Origin: Thermoactinomyces daqus
Lineage (GTDB): Bacteria; Bacillota; Bacilli; Thermoactinomycetales; Thermoactinomycetaceae
Direction: 5' to 3'
NCBI RefSeq assembly: GCF_000763315.1
Contig: NZ_JPST01000021.1
Span: forward strand, 124,001 to 188,000
DNA: 64,000 nt
The translations under genes were made by a program, and so were the position numbers. The notes under the pieces were generated by a model. That model made no database searches, was not told where the DNA came from, and saw only the letters and a program-made list of their open reading frames with translations. Within the stretch, counting starts at the first letter, position 1; each line of letters opens with the position of its first letter. Shown here one piece after another: positions 6,177-14,736 of the stretch.

Positions 6177-7499
6177 TCAACTTTTTTCGCCTCCTTTCTC
6201 AAACATCATTTGCACGTAATACTGGAAGAAGCGGTTTTTGTACTTTTCATAAGTAGCCGGGTCTTCTCTCTCGCAACATTTTGCCAATTTGACCAGGATA
6301 TCGGGCAGATGGATTTTCAAACCATGCTTTTCCGCAAAGGAAAGCGCTTGTTGGAAACAGGAGCGGGCATCCAGATCCTTGCCCTGTTTCATATAGCAAT
6401 CGCCCAAAGCGACCAGTGCGTTGCAATACTTAAGGGCGTCATTGGTTTTTTGCCCGATTTGCACCGCTTTCAGCAATGCGCTTTGCGCAGAGGAGATTTT
6501 TTTTGACTTTAAGTACAGCATGCCGAGTTGTGTATAGGTAGAGACCAGCATGTTCTTTTTTCTGATTTTTTTCTCCAATTTCAGCGCGGTGCGAAAACAA
6601 ATCTCGGCTTTAAAGAAATCACCGCGGTTTTTATAGCTCTCACCCAACGCCGTCCACAGCTCAAACGAACGATCCACATTCTGGTCGATTCGCGCGAGTT
6701 GAATGCCGCGGGTGGCCGCTTGCGCAGCTTTTTCGTACAGTTCCTGCTTGGCCAGCAGCACGGAGTGAACTTCGTACATCGACAAGCGGATTTCCATGCT
6801 GTCGATTTCGCCGATATGATCCCATAAAAATTCCAATGTGCGAAAAGCATCCTCGTTGCGGCTCATCTTTTCCAGATAAATCGTTTTGCTGATCATCAAA
6901 TGGTAGATAATATAGTCGCGTTCACCATTTTTATTATACGATTCCAGTCCTTTTTCAATATAATTGAGCGCCTGTTCCAGATTGTTCTGATAATAACAGC
7001 ACCGTCCCAATTCGTTGTACGTTGAGGCTTTCAGATTGCTGTCTTCCAGTTCGGGAAACTGGTTCAAGAGACTGAGCGTTTTCATGTATTGGGCTTGCGC
7101 TTTTTTCCACTGCGTTTTGCGGTCATAACATTTTCCTTTCAGAAAATAGACAAAGGTTTGCAGCGGTGAATCTTTTGCGATTTCGATATTTCTCAGCTGC
7201 TCCAAACCTTCCTCGGGGCCGACGAGATCGATATCATGTTCAATCGCAAATAAGAGAAACCGCAGGCGCTCTTCTTTGTCGCATTCATCTTCATAAGTTT
7301 CCAGGAGTTGCTGCAAATCGATGTCCAGCTTTTCGCAAATGCGCATGTAGATGTCATCGTTGACGACTTCCCCTTTTTCCGCTTTGCGGATGGAGTGCAA
7401 TTTGACCACATCATCGACCAGATCGCTCTGCCTTAACCCCAGTTCCTTTCTTCTCTTGCGAATCACTTTGCCCGCATTCTCATGATCCAGCGGTAACAA
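6177..7499 (-). CDS. XRE-family regulator with TPR repeats (RRNPP-like)
   Basis: A 440-residue cytosolic regulator. Residues 8-65 form a Cro/CI-type helix-turn-helix (NAGKVIRKRRKELGLRQSDL, then LHSIRKAEKG). The rest is a chain of helical TPR-like pairs, with clear units such as ALNYIEKGLESYNKNGERDY, ALGESYKNRGDFFKAEICF and ALGDCYMKQGKDLDARSCF. This plan is that of the RRNPP group (NprR, PlcR, Rap), which bind short signalling peptides, but no adjacent peptide gene was found. TTG at 7499 is the chosen start because GGAGGT lies seven bases upstream; the frame extends to 7568 without support. Three copies of a TGAACATATGTGCC-like site upstream may be its operators. Confidence 0.85.
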   Translation of the reverse strand: MLPLDHENAGKVIRKRRKELGLRQSDLVDDVVKLHSIRKAEKGEVVNDDIYMRICEKLDIDLQQLLETYEDECDKEERLRFLLFAIEHDIDLVGPEEGLEQLRNIEIAKDSPLQTFVYFLKGKCYDRKTQWKKAQAQYMKTLSLLNQFPELEDSNLKASTYNELGRCCYYQNNLEQALNYIEKGLESYNKNGERDYIIYHLMISKTIYLEKMSRNEDAFRTLEFLWDHIGEIDSMEIRLSMYEVHSVLLAKQELYEKAAQAATRGIQLARIDQNVDRSFELWTALGESYKNRGDFFKAEICFRTALKLEKKIRKKNMLVSTYTQLGMLYLKSKKISSAQSALLKAVQIGQKTNDALKYCNALVALGDCYMKQGKDLDARSCFQQALSFAEKHGLKIHLPDILVKLAKCCEREDPATYEKYKNRFFQYYVQMMFEKGGEKS

Positions 7500-7561
7500 A
7501 AGGTTCACCTCCCAATTTAAAAAATTTTTTTGGTTGATTGAGAGGGAAATCATACCGTTTT

Positions 7562-7638
7562 TGTACATATGTGCAAAAAATGGATGAACATATTCGTTGT
7601 TTTGTTCAGATATTTATCTATTTTGGCACATATGTTCA
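7562..7638. promoter_or_regulatory. Triple operator-like motif upstream of the XRE-TPR gene
   Basis: Three related words occur in 77 bases: TGTACATATGTGCA (7562-7575), TGAACATATTCG (7585-7596) and, inverted, GGCACATATGTTCA (7625-7638), whose complement is TGAACATATGTGCC. They sit between the regulator and the divergent gene at 7779, so they may serve autoregulation. Spacing and orientation are what is seen; binding is inference. Confidence 0.45.
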
Positions 7639-7778
7639 AAATACCTTCTTTTCAGCGTGATTTTTTATTAATTTGCAAATGAGTATTTAGATTTATAAAC
7701 TGTAATCAAGAGGTTTTAGCCAACAATTTCTTGCCTATTTCATAAAAGCTCACGCGACTTTTGGGAGGGGACAAGCAA

Positions 7779-8078
7779 ATGTTAAAGGTACTGGTGGAAG
7801 GACAAATGGAACAGGTGCAACCGTTTTTGTCAGATTTGAAGCAACGTTCGCAAATCGAATTGCTCAAAAACGAAATCAAAGAGAACCAAATGGAGGTTAA
7901 CGAAGGCATCCGGGTTGTCTGCTATGTTGATCATAAACCGGAGCGAAGGGTAAAAACGATCAAACTGCACCTGGCGGACGGAACACAGATTCAGCTTCCT
8001 TTGATGGATTTAATCGAGGTCGAGATGGAAAAAGGGGTTCGCATTTTGGCCGGCCGTTCTTATGATATATTTGCTTGA
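7779..8078 (+). CDS. Small protein with DUF3970-like N-terminus
   Basis: A 99-residue protein starting MLKVLVEGQMEQVQPFLSDL. The first 55 residues (strand, helix with QPFLSDLKQ, then NEGIRVVCYVDHK) resemble the short DUF3970 proteins of Bacillales; the remainder (TIKLHLADGTQIQLPLMDLI) looks like an added small beta domain. The ATG at 7779 is preceded by GGGAGGGG. It is transcribed away from the XRE-TPR regulator and could be its target because the repeated motifs lie between them. No function is known. Confidence 0.55.
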   Translation: MLKVLVEGQMEQVQPFLSDLKQRSQIELLKNEIKENQMEVNEGIRVVCYVDHKPERRVKTIKLHLADGTQIQLPLMDLIEVEMEKGVRILAGRSYDIFA

Positions 8079-8476
8079 GATAAAGAAGAAAAATATTCTT
8101 TAATACAACGTTTTTAATTAAAATTAAAATAACTGGGAAGTTGGAGGCAAACGGAGAGCAACATTCTACCACAAAAACCAACAGGATTGCATGCCCTTGC
8201 CAAATATGAGCGTTTCAAGAGAAGGCCTTGTTCGGGTCTTCTTTTATTTTTCCCTGAAAGTCCATGTTGATCAGGTCGTGGTTCCACGCAATTCGCGCAA
8301 TCTTGCTTCGTTTTATCATCGGAATGGGCCGACAGGAAAGAATCTTTACCAGGACTGTGTTTTGGACTTTTTTTGCGTATTTTACGTCCTAGTTTGCCAA
8401 TGCAGGTATAAAACGTTTTGGTTTTTACCAAAAATTACTTAATAGATAAAGGGAACGTTAAGATGAGGTGAGCGCA
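8079..8476. other. Intergenic region upstream of spoVAC
   Basis: About 400 bases without a supported gene. A hairpin with AGAAGGCC / GGGTCTTCT near 8219-8242 followed by T-rich sequence may end the transcript of the gene before. GGTATAA near 8405 followed by an A/T-rich -10-like stretch could be the forespore promoter of the spoVA genes, but it is not a clear match. Confidence 0.4.
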
Positions 8477-8956
8477 GTGTTAAAAGAAACGAGAAAAAAG
8501 CTAACCCCTGTTCAACAGGAATATCATCAGTTTGTGAAAGGACGCGAACCCAAACGCCCTATTTTAAAGAATTGCCTGTGTGCTTTTTTTATTGGCGGGG
8601 CAATTTGTTTGCTCGGACAATTGATTTCCACTTTTTACATTCATTTTTTCGGGTTTAACGAAAAAACAGCCGGAGATCCGACTGTAGCAACCTTGATTTT
8701 TATTTCAGTCCTTTTGACAGGATTCGGGGTTTATGACCATATTGCACAAGTGGCCGGGGCGGGAACCATCATTCCGGTGACCGGATTTGCCAACGCGATC
8801 TCTTCAGCGGCGATCGAACATCGTTCCGAAGGATACGTTCTGGGGGTCGGGGGCAATATGTTTAAACTGGCAGGGTCGGTAATTGTATTTGGGGTATTTT
8901 CCGCATTTGTGATCAGCACAATCAAAGTGATCATAAAAAGTTTGGGAGGATTCTGA
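8477..8956 (+). CDS. spoVAC: Stage V sporulation protein AC
   Basis: A 159-residue inner spore-membrane protein, part of the SpoVA channel that loads dipicolinic acid into the forespore and releases it at germination. It has a cytosolic N-terminus (LTPVQQEYHQFVKGREPKRP), four or five hydrophobic helices, and the family phrases GAICLLGQL and GAGTIIPVTGFANAISSAAI. The GTG at 8477 is chosen because GAGGTG lies six bases upstream. It begins the compact operon spoVAC-spoVAD-spoVAEb. Confidence 0.95.
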   Translation: MLKETRKKLTPVQQEYHQFVKGREPKRPILKNCLCAFFIGGAICLLGQLISTFYIHFFGFNEKTAGDPTVATLIFISVLLTGFGVYDHIAQVAGAGTIIPVTGFANAISSAAIEHRSEGYVLGVGGNMFKLAGSVIVFGVFSAFVISTIKVIIKSLGGF

Positions 8957-9979
8957 GTGATTCAGGGAAGAACATGGGTGTTTGAGAACCGGCCCTATAT
9001 TGCAGCAAGCAGCGCTGTCGGGGGCCCGTTTGAAGCGAACGGACCGCTGGCAGAGGACTTTGATTTTTTGCACGGCGATCTGTGGCTGGGGCAGGACAGT
9101 TTTGAAAAAGCGGAAAAGATGTTGTTGGAACAGGCGTGTAAGAAAGCTGTGGACAAGGCGGGGATGAAAGCGGACGACATCCAGTTTTTTTTGTCCGGGG
9201 ATTTGATGAACCAAGTGATCTCCAGCAGCTTTGCGGCAAGGACTTTGGCTGTGCCTTATCTCGGTTTGTTTGGGGCCTGTTCCACTTCGATGGAGAGTTT
9301 GGCGCTCGGCGCGTTGATTGTCAGCAGCGGGTTTGGCGACAAAGTTCTGGTGGGCACAGCCAGTCACAATGCTGCGGTTGAAAAGCAATTCCGTTACCCG
9401 ACGGAATACGGAGGGCAAAAACCTCAGACCGCACAATGGACGGTGACAGGAGCAGGTGCGGCTGTCCTCACTTCCAAAAAGACCAAAGATGAAATCTACG
9501 TGGCAGCGGCAACAGTTGGCCGTGTCGTTGATATGGGGATCAGTGACCCGTTCAATATGGGGGCGGCGATGGCTCCGGCGGCTGTCGATACGATCGAGAG
9601 CCATTTTCGTGATCTGGGGCTTTCCGAAGACGAATACGATTTGATTTTAACCGGCGACCTTGGGAAGATCGGTCATCGCATTGCCGGGGATTTGTTGGTG
9701 AAGCATGGCCTTAAACTGCCGGAAGAGAAGTTTGGGGATTGCGGTTTGATGATTTACGATGAGCAACAGCCCGTTCAGGCGGGGGGGAGCGGTTGTGCCT
9801 GTTCCGCTTGCGTCACTTACGGACATGTCCTCAACCGCATGAAGAACGGAGAACTGCGCAAAGTGTTGATCGTGGCAACCGGAGCTCTGTTGTCTCCGAT
9901 CAGTTATCAGCAAAAAGAAACGATACCTTGTATCGCTCACGCTGTGGCGATTGAAAAGGGAGGAGACCCGAAAAAATGA
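8957..9979 (+). CDS. spoVAD: Stage V sporulation protein AD
   Basis: A 340-residue protein with a thiolase/ketoacyl-synthase-like fold that binds dipicolinic acid at the outer face of the inner spore membrane. Recognisable family stretches are RTWVFENRPYIAASSAVGG at the N-terminus, the GACSTSMESLALGA segment near residue 107 that corresponds to the thiolase nucleophile region, and GGSGCACSACVTYGHVLNRM near residue 275. The GTG start follows the spoVAC stop within one base, and the gene overlaps the spoVAEb ATG, so all three are translationally coupled. Confidence 0.96.
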   Translation: MIQGRTWVFENRPYIAASSAVGGPFEANGPLAEDFDFLHGDLWLGQDSFEKAEKMLLEQACKKAVDKAGMKADDIQFFLSGDLMNQVISSSFAARTLAVPYLGLFGACSTSMESLALGALIVSSGFGDKVLVGTASHNAAVEKQFRYPTEYGGQKPQTAQWTVTGAGAAVLTSKKTKDEIYVAAATVGRVVDMGISDPFNMGAAMAPAAVDTIESHFRDLGLSEDEYDLILTGDLGKIGHRIAGDLLVKHGLKLPEEKFGDCGLMIYDEQQPVQAGGSGCACSACVTYGHVLNRMKNGELRKVLIVATGALLSPISYQQKETIPCIAHAVAIEKGGDPKK

Positions 9980-10326
9980 TCTTTTTCTGGGCATTTGTGG
10001 TCGGGGGGATTATTTGCGTGATCGGTCAATTGATGATGGATGGATTAAAACTGACCCCCGCCCATACGACGAGTACGCTGGTGGTAGTCGGAGCGATTCT
10101 GGACGGCTTGGGGCTATATGAGCCGCTGATCAAGTTTGCCGGCGCCGGGGCGACAGTGCCGATCACGAGCTTTGGAAACGCATTGGTTCACGGTGCGATG
10201 ATGGAAGCGAATAAGTATGGTTTGGTCGGTGTCATCACGGGAATTTTTGAAGTGACAAGTGCCGGAATTTCAGCGGCAATCATTTTTGGCTTTTTGGCGG
10301 CGCTCCTGTTTAAGCCGCGTGGATGA
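9976..10326 (+). CDS. spoVAE: Stage V sporulation protein AE (SpoVAEb type)
   Basis: A 116-residue integral membrane protein of the SpoVA channel. Four hydrophobic segments are visible, with the conserved GGIICVIGQLMMD at the start and the FAGAGATVPITSFGNALVHG loop, which mirrors the same loop in SpoVAC. The ATG overlaps the spoVAD stop by four bases (ATGA). The length is that of the AEb form. A terminator follows directly. Confidence 0.95.
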   Translation: MIFFWAFVVGGIICVIGQLMMDGLKLTPAHTTSTLVVVGAILDGLGLYEPLIKFAGAGATVPITSFGNALVHGAMMEANKYGLVGVITGIFEVTSAGISAAIIFGFLAALLFKPRG

Positions 10327-10333
10327 AGCAGGA

Positions 10334-10375
10334 AATCGGAACCGAAAAAGCGTGTTCGGTTCCGATTTTTTATTA
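10334..10375. terminator. Bidirectional terminator after the spoVA operon
   Basis: AATCGGAACCGAA pairs with TTCGGTTCCGATT (10355-10367) around AAAGCGTG and is followed by T6. It separates spoVAEb from the converging DUF1657 gene and may act for both. Confidence 0.85.
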
Positions 10376-10579
10376 TTGTTGGTTGTATTGCGGCTCTTCG
10401 CTCATAATTTCCTGTTCGCGCGCTTTCAGTTGTTGAACCACTGTGTCAACGTTTTGCGCCAATTGGTTGTATGTTTGCTTTGCTTGTTGGTTGTTGGTGT
10501 CAAGGGCAAAAGAACGCAGGCTGGCTGCTACCGATTCCGCGCTGGCGATCGTTTGCTTGATTTTTGTACCTACCGTCAT
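10373..10579 (-). CDS. DUF1657 family protein
   Basis: A 68-residue helical protein of the DUF1657 family, starting MTVGTKIKQTIASAESVAAS and rich in Gln and Ala (QQAKQTYNQLAQNVDTVVQQ). Genes of this family are often found beside spoVA genes in Bacillales, and the same is seen here, with the gene converging on spoVAEb. GGAGGGG lies ahead of the ATG. A sporulation role is inferred from the context; no biochemical function is known. Confidence 0.88.
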   Translation of the reverse strand: MTVGTKIKQTIASAESVAASLRSFALDTNNQQAKQTYNQLAQNVDTVVQQLKAREQEIMSEEPQYNQQ

Positions 10580-10711
10580 CTGGATTCCCCTCCTTTCAAC
10601 TTGCCCAATGATATTTTGTGCTCTCTTTGCCGGTTTATTCAGTTGGGATCATGTGATTTGATTCCATGAATATCTTTGTAAAGAAATCACGTCAGGTATG
10701 TTGATCAACCA

Positions 10712-10852
10712 ATGTATGGTTTCATGGCGGGATTTTTGAAACAGAGCGGTTTATCGCTGCTGAGTCAGCGAAAGAAGAGCCCGGGACTCAAAAATCTCCT
10801 CGTTTCTCCTTCCGATCTGATGCAAATCAACATGCCTGAAATTCGTTTTTAA
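10712..10852 (+). CDS. Possible 46-residue ORF before the cyclase gene
   Basis: A short frame encoding MYGFMAGFLKQSGLSLLSQR and ending QINMPEIRF. Its stop codon overlaps the cyclase gene's ribosome site. It has only a weak AGGT upstream and no recognisable family, so it may be chance. Confidence 0.2.
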   Translation: MYGFMAGFLKQSGLSLLSQRKKSPGLKNLLVSPSDLMQINMPEIRF

Positions 10853-10867
10853 AAGGAGTTTTGGCGG

Positions 10868-12745
10868 ATGCACGGAGAGCATATCGATCGCGCAAAAAAA
10901 TGGATCGGGCGCTTGTCAGATGAATTGCTCCGCAAGCAGAGTCCGGACGGAAGCTGGCGTTTCTGTTTTGAAAGCGGGGTGATGTGCGATTCATTTTATT
11001 TGTTGTTAAACCGGGTGCTTAAAAGAAGGGGAGATCCGCTCGAACCGTTATTGATTGAACGCATTCTCTCCCGGCAAACGGGGGATGGAACCTGGAAACT
11101 GTACGAAGATGAGCCGGAGGGAAACCTTTCGACCACGGTGGATGCCTGTTTGGCCCTTCTGTATGCGAAAGTGAAACAGCCGGATGATCCGGCGATGCGC
11201 AAAGCACGGGAGTATATAATGGAAAATGGTGGAGCGGGGAACGCCGGTTCCCTGACCAAAGTTGTTCTGGCCCTGTTGTCGCACTTCAGTTGGAACAATT
11301 TTATCAAGTTGCCTGTTGAATTTTTCTTGCTTCCACCCTCGGGACCGATTTCCTTTTTTGATTTTGTCGGATATACCCGGGTGCATTTGGCACCGATTCT
11401 CATCGCCGCAGACCGCGAATATGCGACAAGACTCGACGGGTTTGACGAAGTGGAAGAATGGCTTCCGGTTCAACGCCGTTCAGGGAGAAAAGCGGAATAT
11501 GTTTGGACTGCGGAGCAGCTGTTCCCCGAAAGTTCGATTAGTTCGGAACTGCGCCGGCGGTTGCATGAAAGAGCCTTGCGCTGGGGTGAGTCCTTTATGC
11601 TCAGCCGGGTTGAAAAAGACGGAACTCTGTACAGTTATATGACCACGACGTTTTTAATGATTTTTGCCCTTCTGTCGCTGGGTTACTCCCGGCGTCATCC
11701 GGTGATTCAAAAAGCGATGAACGGTTTGGCGCAGTTTGCCTTCCCGCTCGGGGATGGGACCCATTTGCAGGAAACGACTTCGACGGTCTGGGATACATCA
11801 CTGATCCTGCATGTCCTTCAGGAAGCAGGGGTGGGAATCAGCCATCCCGCCATTAAGCGAGGCCTTCATTATCTCAAATCCAGACAGCAGACATCCCCGG
11901 GAGACTGGTCAATCAAAAACCCGTACGCGGCCCCGGGGGGATGGGGGTTCTCCGATCTCAACACAATCAATCCCGATGTCGATGATACTTCCTCCAGTTT
12001 AAGTGCGCTCGCGCCTTCCGTTCGGTCCGGCCGTTACCGCACAGAATGGGATCGCGGGGTCAGGTGGCTCATTTCTATGCAGAACAATGACGGAGGATGG
12101 CCGGCGTTTGAAAAAAATACGAATAAAAGGTGGCTCCGGCTCATGCCTTATCCTGACGGGAAGACAGTCTGGGGAGACCCGTCCAGTGCGGATCTGACCG
12201 GACGCACTCTGCGATTTTTCGGACAGGAGCTCGGATGGACGATTGACCGGCCCGAAGCAAGGCGTGCCTGGAGTTGGTTTTATCACAATCAAAAGAGAGA
12301 CGGCTCCTGGTTTGGGCGCTGGGGTGTCACCTTTATTTACGGAACGTGGGCGGCCATCACCGGGCTCACCTCCGTTGGCGTGCCACCCGAGCACCGGATG
12401 ATTCAAAAAGGGAAAAACTGGCTTTTGAGCAAGCAAAAAGAGGATGGAGGATGGGGAGAATCGTGTGCGAGCGATGTGAAAGGCAGATTCGTTTCCCTTC
12501 CCTATTCGACTGCGGTGCAAACGGCCTGGGCACTGGATGCGCTGATCGCTTGCCATGACCGGCCGACTCCTGAGATCGAAAAAGGGATGGAAAGGATGTT
12601 TGCCCTTTTGGAAGGGCGCGGAAGGGAGTGGACATACCCTGTCGGGGCCGGGCTTGCCGGGCAATTTTATGTTTATTATCACAGCTATCCCTATGTGTGG
12701 CCGTTAAAAACTTTGGCCCACTATGTGAAAAAATACGGTAAATAA
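10868..12745 (+). CDS. Squalene-hopene / sporulenol-type cyclase
   Basis: A 625-residue triterpene cyclase of the class II family, which protonates a linear polyprenyl chain to make a polycyclic hydrocarbon. The catalytic DXDD box is seen as NPDVDDTSSS near residue 370, and several QW repeats are visible (QSPDGSW, QNNDGGWPAF, QKRDGSWFGRWG, QKEDGGWGES). The length is normal. In spore-formers the substrate may be squalene (hopene) or tetraprenyl-beta-curcumene (sporulenol); the sequence alone does not decide. No phytoene- or squalene-synthase gene is nearby. AAAGGAG stands nine bases before the ATG. The gene seems monocistronic. Confidence 0.93.
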   Translation: MHGEHIDRAKKWIGRLSDELLRKQSPDGSWRFCFESGVMCDSFYLLLNRVLKRRGDPLEPLLIERILSRQTGDGTWKLYEDEPEGNLSTTVDACLALLYAKVKQPDDPAMRKAREYIMENGGAGNAGSLTKVVLALLSHFSWNNFIKLPVEFFLLPPSGPISFFDFVGYTRVHLAPILIAADREYATRLDGFDEVEEWLPVQRRSGRKAEYVWTAEQLFPESSISSELRRRLHERALRWGESFMLSRVEKDGTLYSYMTTTFLMIFALLSLGYSRRHPVIQKAMNGLAQFAFPLGDGTHLQETTSTVWDTSLILHVLQEAGVGISHPAIKRGLHYLKSRQQTSPGDWSIKNPYAAPGGWGFSDLNTINPDVDDTSSSLSALAPSVRSGRYRTEWDRGVRWLISMQNNDGGWPAFEKNTNKRWLRLMPYPDGKTVWGDPSSADLTGRTLRFFGQELGWTIDRPEARRAWSWFYHNQKRDGSWFGRWGVTFIYGTWAAITGLTSVGVPPEHRMIQKGKNWLLSKQKEDGGWGESCASDVKGRFVSLPYSTAVQTAWALDALIACHDRPTPEIEKGMERMFALLEGRGREWTYPVGAGLAGQFYVYYHSYPYVWPLKTLAHYVKKYGK

Positions 12746-12786
12746 CAGCGACAACGCTGGTTCAAAGCGATGTCGCTGAAAAGAGA

Positions 12787-13572
12787 TTAACGGAGCGGTG
12801 TTCGATCCTGCTGGATGCGCATGACGGATGATGCGATCCAGTTTCGCGGCAAAAAGCGCGTTCCGAACAACAGAGACCGGAACACCGCTCCCGGAACCAC
12901 GACTGGTTTTCCGCTTAGCAAACCTTCATATCCCGCCTTGGCGACGGTAAAAGCGTCAAGGGCGTTTTTCTCCGTCAGCCGGGATTGGTGCATCTTTGCC
13001 CGCATGGCAAAACGGGTTTTAACCGGCCCGGGGCACAAGGCGGTTACCTTGACTCCGCTCTCTTTCAGCTCATGGGCCAGCGCTTCAGTAAAAGAGAGCG
13101 TATAGGCTTTACTGGCGTAGTAAACGGCCATCAATGGCCCGGGCACAAAGGAGGCCATCGAACCGACATTTAAAATGCCGCCGCTTTTGCTGGCGAGCAG
13201 ATCAGGCAGAAAATAATGGGTTAATGCCGTCAGCGCCTTGATATTCAGATTGATCATCTGCATCAGGTCTTCAAGCGGTTGCTCGGCGAACGGACCATAC
13301 AATCCAAATCCGGCATTGTTGACGAGATAATCGATTTGCAGACCGAGGCTTACGCACGTATTGCGGATTTGGCGCGGAGCATCCGGCTGACTTAAATCTT
13401 GGGTGATGATGTGGATCGTTCGCTGATAACGCTCTTCGATCTCGGTGGCGACCCTGTTGAGCTGATCGACATTGCGCGCGACCAACACCAGATCATGCCC
13501 GTCTTTGGCGAAGAGATAAGCGAGTTCTTTTCCGATCCCCTCTGAGGCTCCGGTGATCAGTGCGATTCCCAA
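12787..13572 (-). CDS. Short-chain dehydrogenase/reductase, DltE-like
   Basis: A 261-residue classical SDR with the NAD(P)-binding TGASEGIGKEL motif at residue 7, the NNAG motif (YLVNNAGFGLYGPF) near residue 88, the catalytic Ser in VGSMASFVPG and the active-site YYASK near residue 151. The closest general group is the DltE/YqjQ-like oxidoreductases of unknown substrate. The start is TTG at 13572 behind GGAAGGAA. It converges on the cyclase gene, with an inverted repeat (CAGCGACA / TGTCGCTG, 12746-12778) between them. Confidence 0.9.
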   Translation of the reverse strand: MGIALITGASEGIGKELAYLFAKDGHDLVLVARNVDQLNRVATEIEERYQRTIHIITQDLSQPDAPRQIRNTCVSLGLQIDYLVNNAGFGLYGPFAEQPLEDLMQMINLNIKALTALTHYFLPDLLASKSGGILNVGSMASFVPGPLMAVYYASKAYTLSFTEALAHELKESGVKVTALCPGPVKTRFAMRAKMHQSRLTEKNALDAFTVAKAGYEGLLSGKPVVVPGAVFRSLLFGTRFLPRNWIASSVMRIQQDRTPLR

Positions 13573-13723
13573 ATTCCTTCCTTCCTTTCCACGATTCCTG
13601 GTGACAATGTTAATGATTTTGATTTAAATTTCTATATAAGAATACAAATACCCCTTCAAATCTGGCAATATAGTACTTGAGTCACTTTTTTAAATTTCGA
13701 CAGGCGAACGGAGAGGATGAAAT

Positions 13724-14017
13724 ATGTTTCTCGCCATTCTTCACTATTTGCTGACGGCGGAAGAGGTGGCAAAGCATCGGCAGGCACATCGGGATTATCT
13801 TGATACATGCTATCGGAAGAAGCAATTGATCGCATCGGGTCCGATGGTTCCGCCAACAGGCGGGCTGATCCTGTTCAGGGTGAAGAAACGGGAAGAAGTG
13901 GAACAAATTATTGAACAAGATCCCTTCTTTAAAAACGGGGTGGCTGAATACCAGGTGATGGAATTTGACGCGGTGAAGAGCGACCCGGAGTTTCGGGCGA
14001 TGTTTCTCGACGAATAA
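13724..14017 (+). CDS. YciI family protein
   Basis: A 97-residue YCII-domain protein with a ferredoxin-like fold. The conserved His in LHYLLTAEEVAKHRQAHRDY, the ASGPMVPPTGGLILF strand and the ending DPFFKNGVAEYQVMEFD are typical. The domain occurs in dehydrochlorinase-like and muconolactone isomerase-like enzymes, but most single-domain members have no known reaction. GAGAGGA is upstream of the ATG. It is divergent from the SDR gene and closed by a strong terminator. Confidence 0.88.
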   Translation: MFLAILHYLLTAEEVAKHRQAHRDYLDTCYRKKQLIASGPMVPPTGGLILFRVKKREEVEQIIEQDPFFKNGVAEYQVMEFDAVKSDPEFRAMFLDE

Positions 14018-14033
14018 CCTTTTGTTTCCGCAC

Positions 14034-14066
14034 AAAAAGCGCTCGGGTGGTTGCCCGGCGCTTTTT
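14034..14066 (+). terminator. Terminator of the YciI gene
   Basis: AAAAAGCGC pairs with GCGCTTTTT, with an inner CGGG/CCCG stem and GTGGTTG-type loop. Confidence 0.85.
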
Positions 14067-14614
14067 CTCAAAATAGATGAGCAAACTCTTATCTTTTAAA
14101 AAAATAATGTCAATATCAGATGGATATCAGAGTAAATCCTCTTTTTTCAATAAAACGGCTGTCAATAATCAAACCGTTTCAGGGTTAAAGATGTCGGTGT
14201 TTTTTGTTTTTTTAAAATAAAAAGTATTGCCAAAGCGAAAGGGCATTTGTATAATTATTTTAAAAATTATTAAACATAGAAATGGCGGTATGAAACTGGC
14301 AGACCAGATCGGGCAAGGAACAAGGGGAGTTGTCTCCGCTGAATCTTATCCGTTTTATAAAAATAAGGATCATGCTTTTGTTTACAGCTCGTTTTCGCCC
14401 CGGATTGCCAATCATCGGCCATTGCCATTTTGCGCATACACAGCTCAGTGCAGCCATCGAAGGAGGATGAGACAGCAGACTTGAAGGGAGGTGAAAGGAA
14501 TGTTGCGTTTCTTAAGCGGTGGAGAGCCGCCGGCTTGTTAAGTTTTCCTCTCGATTTAAGCTATCTTCCATTAAACATACTGAAAAACAGCAACTGATGA
14601 TGACAATGAGGATG
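14067..14614 (+). other. Long region with strong promoter but no clear gene
   Basis: A near-consensus sigma-A promoter, TTGCCA (14227-14232), 17 bases, TATAAT (14250-14255), points into sequence with no recognisable protein. A frame from 14291 (MKLADQIGQGTRGVV...) is open but lacks a ribosome site and has atypical composition. Two very short frames near 14460-14540 have good ribosome sites: AGGAGG before a five-codon frame, and GGAGGTGAAAGGA before MLRFLSGGEPPAC (14501-14542). It may be a leader or non-coding RNA. Confidence 0.4.
14227..14255 (+). promoter_or_regulatory. Near-consensus sigma-A promoter
   Basis: TTGCCA, a 17-base spacer and TATAAT. No protein gene follows within 690 bases on this strand, apart from tiny frames and repeat copy B. 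Confidence 0.6.
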
Positions 14615-14731
14615 TTGACAAACCGAATAGGAAGGGATGGGTGTTTATTTGCAGCAACCTTTGTGACGGAGGAACCGGAAGCAAAGAAAAACACCCTTAC
14701 CCGGCGGATTCATGTTTTGGGATCTTGTCAA
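14615..14731 (+). repeat. Dispersed structured repeat, copy B
   Basis: Outer arms TTGACAA (14615-14621) and TTGTCAA (14725-14731), inner arms GGGTGTTT (14639-14646) and AAACACCC (14689-14696), all perfectly paired. The core reads GCAGCAACCTTTGTG, then GGAACCGG and GCAAAGA, with an inner CTTTG/CAAAG pair. A terminator-like hairpin follows at once. See copies A (1989-2107) and C (54679-54797). Confidence 0.75.
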
Positions 14732-14736
14732 AAAGC

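Noticed and set aside
8804-9604. 266-codon minus-strand frame over spoVAC/spoVAD
   Set aside because: Antisense to two certain genes, with no family similarity.
14291-14484. Frame MKLADQIGQGTRG... in the long intergenic region
   Set aside because: No ribosome site and unusual composition; described instead as a possible non-coding transcript.
14615-14731. Structured repeat as a c-di-GMP (GEMM) riboswitch
   Set aside because: Shared words such as GCAAAG and CCGG are in the wrong order, and no regulated gene follows the copies.
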